Below are positions 15,694 through 20,134 of a stretch of 20,134 nt of DNA, in pieces. Each line of letters begins with the position of its first letter. Position 1 is the stretch's first letter. A program made the position numbers and the translations under genes. The stretch covers positions 1-20,134 of the forward strand of contig JAYWFU010000082.1 in assembly GCA_043778625.1 (NCBI GenBank), given 5' to 3'. A model generated the notes under the pieces. That model was not told where the DNA came from and ran no database searches. It worked only from the letters and a program-made list of their open reading frames with translations. This DNA comes from JACMRI01 sp043778625. GTDB lineage: Bacteria; Bacteroidota; Bacteroidia; UBA4408.

Positions 15694-15772
15694 TTTATTG
15701 AATAATTATACTTTTTTAAAACTATAAAAGTTTTGTGATTTTGACGTAAAAAACATTCTATAATTTATACCA

Positions 15773-16636
15773 CTACAATGCAGGGCAGTGTTTCTTTTTG
15801 TTGGGCAACGAGTACGATAAACTTACGTGTAAGAAACCATACCAATCGTTAGTATCGGGGTTGCCACGCAGGTGCCCTACATTGGCGTAAGTACTTGCAT
15901 TGGCACTAGGGTCGGCTAGGGCAACAGCCGCCGCTCCTGTATTTTTATTAAGCAGTTTGGGGTCTTTGTAGGTACTACTTACATCGTCTAAATAATCAGT
16001 ATTAGTTTTACGTATTGAGTATTCTAACTGTAATGTAAATTTTTCGGCAAGCCCTACTTTTACTCCCATACCTAGTGGCATGGCCAATGCAATACGTTGA
16101 TAGGGTTTGCGATAGTTAAGCAAGCCTTGCCCCTCGGTGGCTAGGGGTTGTAGTGCTACAAGCTCGTTGTTATACACAGCTTTAGGATTGAAGTAAAACG
16201 CACCTAATCCAATAAATGCATAAGGACTAAATGCATAGTTAGATTCATCGGCTCTGAATGGCCAAAAATTAAATTCTATTTGCTCCGATAATTCAAACAC
16301 ATTACTTTGAAACGTAAGGTTGCGGTTACGCAATGCTTCTAATTTATTGTTAGCATCTTTAGCCGTTACTTTACCGTAGTTGGCATTGGTTCTAAAACTC
16401 CAACGATAATCTCTATTTACTCTAAAATAAATACCTAAAGATTGTCGAGCACCTACTAATGGTATCATTGGGTTAATGTCGCCTATGTAGTAAGCAGCAC
16501 CTACGCTAGCACCAAATTCTTTGCTATAAAACCCTTTAGTAACGGCCTGTGCCTTAGCTTCATTATTTATCAAGCTAAGGCACAAACACACTAGTGTTGC
16601 GATGTTAAAATCAATTATTAATTTGCGCAACATCAT
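15773..16636 (-). CDS. DUF6089-type outer-membrane beta-barrel protein
   Basis: A probable small outer-membrane beta-barrel of a family widespread in Bacteroidota; function unknown. A signal peptide (MLRKLIIDF then a hydrophobic stretch, ending NNEAKAQ) precedes alternating beta strands such as KEFGASVGAAYYIGDINPM, YGKVTAKDAN and FTLQLEYSIRKTNTDYLDD, the last being typical of these barrels. I chose the ATG at 16636, giving 287 residues, because it places the signal peptide at the very start and avoids overlap with the upstream gene; the ATG at 16663 would add nine polar residues and overlap that gene by 17 bp, and the ATG at 16633 is equally possible. The gene follows the lytic transglycosylase by 10 bp, so the two are surely one transcript and may act together at the envelope. 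Confidence 0.8.
   Translation of the reverse strand: MMLRKLIIDFNIATLVCLCLSLINNEAKAQAVTKGFYSKEFGASVGAAYYIGDINPMIPLVGARQSLGIYFRVNRDYRWSFRTNANYGKVTAKDANNKLEALRNRNLTFQSNVFELSEQIEFNFWPFRADESNYAFSPYAFIGLGAFYFNPKAVYNNELVALQPLATEGQGLLNYRKPYQRIALAMPLGMGVKVGLAEKFTLQLEYSIRKTNTDYLDDVSSTYKDPKLLNKNTGAAAVALADPSANASTYANVGHLRGNPDTNDWYGFLHVSLSYSLPNKKKHCPAL
16548..16584. repeat. Perfect 13-bp inverted repeat inside the signal-peptide coding region
   Basis: TGTGCCTTAGCTT (16548-16560) and AAGCTAAGGCACA (16572-16584) are exact reverse complements around an 11-nt loop. The element lies within the DUF6089-type gene, roughly 50-90 bases after its start codon, and encodes the end of the signal peptide (CLSLINNEAKAQ). 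In mRNA it would form a stable hairpin close to the ribosome-loading region. Confidence 0.6.
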
Positions 16637-16646
16637 AATTAATAGT

Positions 16647-18374
16647 TTATGAGTTGAGTACAATTTTAACTTTCATGCCTGCTTTTAACGAATTATTATT
16701 GCGCAGTTTATTCCATTTTTTAAGTTCTTGTACAGTAGTACCAGGGTAGCGGTTAGCAATACTCCACAGCGTATCTCCTTTGTGTACTTTGTATACTACA
16801 GTTTTAGGTTTGTTATTTTTTTCGTCTACTTCTGTTGTTTTAGTATTAGTTTTTTCAGCTATTACTTTTTTAGTATCTTTTGTTGTTTTGGTTTTTACGG
16901 CTGGTACTTCTTCATCTGCCATATCTTCATCTGCTTCGTCTTTTCTTTCATTTATTATCGCCGTGTTGTCTGTACTTTGTATAGGTTCACGCTCAAGCAT
17001 TTTAGCATCAACAGTAGCTACTTCAGTAGAGTCTTTAGCTGTTTCGGGAGCTGATTTTAATTTTTTTGATTGTGCCAAATATACAGGCACTCGCACATAA
17101 TAATTAATGCGTGTTCCAGTTTTTAGTTTTCCACTTTTAGTAGCTTTTCGGTTCCATTCTTTTAATTCGGCCACACTTACTCCATAACGTTTAGCAATAG
17201 TTTTAAGGTTTTCGCCCTTACGTACTTTGTGTGCACGACCTACCTCTTTGTAGCTAACTAATTTAGAAACTTCAGCTTGCTCTTCACGTATTTTTTCCTC
17301 AGGCGTTTTATAGTTATATATAGCAACTTCGTTATTAATAAATGGGGCAATTTTATCATGCGGTAGCACTAAGGTACTTCCTTCCTCAGTAAATGGTATT
17401 ATGTTTTGTTTGTACGATGGATTTAAGTAGCGTAGTTCATCAACATTAATACCTAACCCTTGCGAAAGTTGAGTAAAACTAACCTGCTGCGAAGTTTTAA
17501 TGGTTTCGATTTGAAAAAACTCCTTACTGGGTAAAATAGGATATAAATTATGCTCTGCGGCAAAGTTCATTACATAAGTAGCTGCAATAAAGCCAGGTAC
17601 ATAGCCTTGTGTTTCTACGGGTAGGTAAGGTCGTATTTCCCAATAGGTACGTTTACCTCCTGATTTACGAATAGCTCTGTTAACGGTGCCAGGCCCAGCA
17701 TTATAGGAGGCTAATACTAATTGCCAATCGCCAAACATATTGTACAAATACTGAAAATATTTGCACGCCGCTTCAGTAGCTTTTATAGGGTCGCGACGCT
17801 CGTCAGTGTAAGAAGTTACGTCTAAATTAAACATTTTACCAGTACCATACATAAACTGCCATAAGCCTGTAGCACCGCAGTGCGATTGCGCCATAGGGTT
17901 TAATGCTGATTCAATTACGGCTAAATTTTTTAACTCAAGTGGTAAGTTGTATTTATCCAACGCAGCTTCAAACATTGGAAAGTATAATTTTGAAAGCCCT
18001 AATAAACGAGATACTTGCGTACGACGACGAAACATATACATATCAATATACGGGCGTACCGATGGGTGGTAATCTAAATTAATGGGTGATGCTGCATCTA
18101 ATTTTGCTAGACGAGCTTCATATACCAAATCATCAAAGGTAGGTACTTCGTCAGGGCGGTAGTTGTAAATATTTAACTTGGCAATATCAGGCGTTGCACT
18201 TGTTTCCCATAGTTTTAAATAATTTAAACTATCTAACATTGCTGCAATAGGGTCGTCAGCTTTAAATACAAATGTTGTGTCGCTGTATTTATATTTTTTA
18301 GTAGGCGGATTAATAGCCCACGTATTGAGGCTATTAATGAGCGTGAATACTAGAAGTGTTACAAAGGTTTTCAT
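16647..18374 (-). CDS. Lytic murein transglycosylase with LysM repeats (MltD-like)
   Basis: Periplasmic enzyme that cleaves the glycan strands of peptidoglycan with formation of 1,6-anhydro ends, used in cell-wall turnover. The 575 residues start with a signal peptide (about 1-20, ending NTWA). A lytic transglycosylase domain (GH23 fold, about 125-260) carries the catalytic Glu155 in AVIESALNPMAQS, plus GATGLWQFMYGTGK and VLASYNAGPGTVNRAI, all typical of MltD. A degenerate LysM-like unit (about 296-338) is followed by two clear LysM domains (about 382-427, HKVRKGENLKTIAKRYGVS; and 527-573, YKVHKGDTLWSIANRYPG). Between them lies a charged, Lys/Thr/Glu-rich linker (about 440-525). A possible promoter lies shortly upstream, and the DUF6089-type gene follows after 10 bp. 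Confidence 0.93.
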   Translation of the reverse strand: MKTFVTLLVFTLINSLNTWAINPPTKKYKYSDTTFVFKADDPIAAMLDSLNYLKLWETSATPDIAKLNIYNYRPDEVPTFDDLVYEARLAKLDAASPINLDYHPSVRPYIDMYMFRRRTQVSRLLGLSKLYFPMFEAALDKYNLPLELKNLAVIESALNPMAQSHCGATGLWQFMYGTGKMFNLDVTSYTDERRDPIKATEAACKYFQYLYNMFGDWQLVLASYNAGPGTVNRAIRKSGGKRTYWEIRPYLPVETQGYVPGFIAATYVMNFAAEHNLYPILPSKEFFQIETIKTSQQVSFTQLSQGLGINVDELRYLNPSYKQNIIPFTEEGSTLVLPHDKIAPFINNEVAIYNYKTPEEKIREEQAEVSKLVSYKEVGRAHKVRKGENLKTIAKRYGVSVAELKEWNRKATKSGKLKTGTRINYYVRVPVYLAQSKKLKSAPETAKDSTEVATVDAKMLEREPIQSTDNTAIINERKDEADEDMADEEVPAVKTKTTKDTKKVIAEKTNTKTTEVDEKNNKPKTVVYKVHKGDTLWSIANRYPGTTVQELKKWNKLRNNNSLKAGMKVKIVLNS

Positions 18375-18399
18375 AATAATATGTGGTTTTAATACTGCA

Positions 18400-18429
18400 T
18401 AAAGTTACACAGTATGTTATATAAACGAA
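18400..18429 (-). promoter_or_regulatory. Candidate promoter of the lytic transglycosylase operon
   Basis: On the minus strand, TTCG (18429-18426) and TAACTTTA (18407-18400) are 18 bp apart and approximate the Bacteroidota -33/-7 pattern, with a mismatch at the last base of TAnnTTTG. The spacing is one base short of usual. Transcription would start about 15-20 bp before the start codon at 18374, giving a very short leader. The 125-bp gap after gatA makes a separate promoter likely. Confidence 0.3.
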
Positions 18430-18499
18430 TTTTAAACTAAAATAGTATGCGAATATCTTGTAAGATACTTACATATTTAGTGCCACAACGTAATGGTTA

Positions 18500-19942
18500 T
18501 TAACTAATTGTTGTTAATTGAGCTTGTGTTTGGTGTGCAAACGACAGTAATTCGCGCTCGTTAAATGCTTTGCCCATTAATTGTACCCCCATTGGCATAG
18601 CGTTACTATGTGTGCCACAAGGTATGGATATGGCAGGTAAGCCTACCAAATTGGCTAACACTGTGTATATATCCTCTAGATACATGGCTATTGGGTCTTT
18701 TTTAGCTCCAAATTCAAATGCAGTGCTTGGTGTAGTTGGCGTAAGTATAAAATCGTTGGTGGTTAGTATAGCGTCAATTTGGTTTTTAAGTACATGTCGT
18801 ACACGTTGTGCTTTAGCGTAGTAGGCATCATAATAACCAGCACTAAGCACAAATGTACCTAGCATAATTCTACGTTTAACTTCAGCACCAAAACCTTCGC
18901 TACGCGATTTTATATAAGTAGTTTCTAAATCAACTGCGTTGGGGCTGCGGTAGCCAAAATGTACGCCATCGTAACGCGACAAATTACTCGAAGCCTCAGC
19001 CGTTGTTAGCACATAGTAAGTGGGTACTAGGTAATCAATGTTAGGGAAATCAACATAGTTAATAGTATGCCCAGCTGCGGTAAGTTGTTGCAATGTATGT
19101 TCAATGGCTTGTTTTACCTCAGGGTCTATGGCTGGGTGATTAATGCTGTTATTTAATACAGCAATATTTTTTTTAGCTGACGTGTTAATATTTGAAGTAT
19201 AATCGTCAACCGCTACTGGGGAGAGTGTTGCATCAAACTCATCAGCCCCAGCTATTACTTGTAATACTCGTGCGCAATCTTCGGCATTATTTGCTAGTGG
19301 GCCTATTTGGTCAAACGACGACGCGTAGGCAATAGCACCGTAACGGCTTACTCTACCATAGGTTGGTTTTAACCCTACTATGCCACAAAATGCAGCTGGC
19401 TGGCGTATGCTACCGCCAGTGTCAGTGCCTAAGGCTACCAAACACATATTGGCGGCTACTGCTGCAGCCGACCCGCCTGATGAACCACCAGGTACACGGT
19501 TACTATTTAACGGATTACGCACTATACCCATTGCTGAGTTTTCGTTAGAGCCACCCATTGCAAATTCATCGCAATTAACACGACCAATAATTATGGCATC
19601 TTGCGCTAACATGCGTTCCACCACTGTGGCAGAGAATATACTGGTATAGTTATTTAAAATTTTAGAACTGGCTGACGACTTGTGATTTTTGTACACAATA
19701 TTGTCCTTAATAGCCACTACAACCCCTGCAAGTGTACCTAGTTTTTCGCCATTAGCTATTTTAGCATCAATACGTTCAGCAGCTTGTTTTGCTTCAATTT
19801 CAAATACTTCGAGGTAGGCATTAATGCTAGGGTTGTGTTGCTTTATATTATCTAAATAATAATTAACAACAGCTACACACGAAATAGATTTTTGGTTAAG
19901 CAACAGGTTTTGCACCTGAGCAATAGAACTAAATTGACTCAC
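18500..19942 (-). CDS. gatA: Asp-tRNA(Asn)/Glu-tRNA(Gln) amidotransferase subunit A
   Basis: Glutaminase subunit of the GatCAB complex, which releases ammonia from glutamine so that GatB can amidate misacylated Glu-tRNA(Gln) or Asp-tRNA(Asn) in the cytoplasm. The 480 residues match the family. The amidase-signature catalytic triad is at Lys79 (VVAIKDNI), Ser154 (VPGGSSGGSAAAVA) and Ser178 (GTDTGGSIRQPAAF), the same numbers as in the well-studied Staphylococcus aureus GatA. The start is a GTG: no in-frame ATG lies between the tatA stop codon and the conserved N-terminus, and the next Met is far inside the protein. gatB and gatC are not in the window. tatA ends 32 bp upstream, so both probably share a transcript. 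Confidence 0.96.
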   Translation of the reverse strand: MSQFSSIAQVQNLLLNQKSISCVAVVNYYLDNIKQHNPSINAYLEVFEIEAKQAAERIDAKIANGEKLGTLAGVVVAIKDNIVYKNHKSSASSKILNNYTSIFSATVVERMLAQDAIIIGRVNCDEFAMGGSNENSAMGIVRNPLNSNRVPGGSSGGSAAAVAANMCLVALGTDTGGSIRQPAAFCGIVGLKPTYGRVSRYGAIAYASSFDQIGPLANNAEDCARVLQVIAGADEFDATLSPVAVDDYTSNINTSAKKNIAVLNNSINHPAIDPEVKQAIEHTLQQLTAAGHTINYVDFPNIDYLVPTYYVLTTAEASSNLSRYDGVHFGYRSPNAVDLETTYIKSRSEGFGAEVKRRIMLGTFVLSAGYYDAYYAKAQRVRHVLKNQIDAILTTNDFILTPTTPSTAFEFGAKKDPIAMYLEDIYTVLANLVGLPAISIPCGTHSNAMPMGVQLMGKAFNERELLSFAHQTQAQLTTIS

Positions 19943-19974
19943 GAAAATTAAGGAATAGGTTGAACTGTAAACTA

Positions 19975-20134
19975 CTAATTATTAGAAACTTCGTTGCTGT
20001 CGTTTCCTTTAGAGGCATCTTTAAATTCTTTAACGCCTTTGCCTAATCCTTTCATTAATTCAGGTATTTTTTTACCTCCAAATAATAATAAAACAATACA
20101 AGCTATTAATATAATTTCGGGTGTGCCTAAGCCT
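19975..20134 (-). CDS. tatA: Sec-independent translocase protein TatA/E, 5' end cut by the window edge
   Basis: Component of the twin-arginine translocation pathway that moves folded proteins across the cytoplasmic membrane. The visible 53 residues begin in GLGTPEIILIACIVLLLFGG, the single membrane helix with the short acidic start typical of TatA, followed by the amphipathic helix GGKKIPELMKGLGKGVKEFK and a short polar tail ending EVSNN. This hinge and amphipathic helix identify the family. The frame ends in two tandem TAG codons (19977-19975 and 19974-19972). Only a few N-terminal residues should be missing beyond the window. It precedes gatA by 32 bp; no tatC is visible here. TatA and TatE cannot be separated from sequence alone. 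Confidence 0.9.
   Translation of the reverse strand, partial: GLGTPEIILIACIVLLLFGGKKIPELMKGLGKGVKEFKDASKGNDSNEVSNN

Noticed and set aside
16637..16663. Upstream ATG for the DUF6089-type gene
   Set aside because: It would overlap the transglycosylase gene and put nine polar residues before the signal peptide; the internal ATG pair is a better start, although not proven.
16728..17100. Plus-strand frames of 106-108 codons over the transglycosylase gene
   Set aside because: They mirror the Lys/Thr/Glu-rich linker and LysM region on the opposite strand, giving Phe/Ser-rich low-complexity translations without any domain.
1..20134. CRISPR array, tRNA/rRNA genes, insertion sequence, prophage or defence island
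   Set aside because: No regularly spaced repeats, cloverleaf-like sequence, transposase, integrase, phage or restriction-type motifs were seen on either strand.

Overview
The window reads as ordinary chromosomal sequence of a Bacteroidota bacterium, probably near the Chitinophagales or Sphingobacteriales. The evidence is an AT-rich genome, genes without clear Shine-Dalgarno sites, one promoter of the Bacteroidota type (TTxG, about 20 bp, TAnnTTTG), and phylum-typical proteins: an S46 dipeptidyl peptidase, a BT_3928-type DoxX-like protein, a DUF6089-type outer-membrane protein and a lipoprotein with a short lipobox. The assignment is inference from gene content; no rRNA or tRNA gene is present.

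Left part (1-4561), plus strand: a membrane-anchored glycerolipid acyltransferase, then a gene-poor stretch of almost 1 kb holding a decayed gene (internal TAG, no start codon), then a secreted S46 peptidase that ends at a perfect 21-bp bidirectional terminator.

Middle (4588-14815): queG (queuosine synthesis) runs on the minus strand. From there the plus strand carries a DinB-like protein, cdd-dxs (cytidine deaminase and the first step of the MEP isoprenoid pathway), an unrecognised lipoprotein, a closely packed pair (BT_3928/DoxX-like membrane protein and an orphan DppB-type permease), a one-cysteine thioredoxin-like exported protein, and rny (RNase Y) with its own promoter and a terminator.

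Right part (14854-20134), all minus strand: tatA (cut by the window end) and gatA, then a LysM lytic transglycosylase with a DUF6089-type outer-membrane protein 10 bp behind it, then panC. This block mixes protein export, tRNA-dependent amidation, cell-wall remodelling and pantothenate synthesis.

I found no CRISPR array, intact mobile element, prophage, toxin-antitoxin pair or defence island, and no convincing new multi-gene system. The points that most deserve a second look are the broken gene at 1640-2101, the unusual Thr in the substrate-specificity position of the S46 peptidase, the unrecognised lipoprotein, the orphan permease and its redox-like neighbours, and several perfect inverted repeats, one of them inside a signal-peptide coding region.
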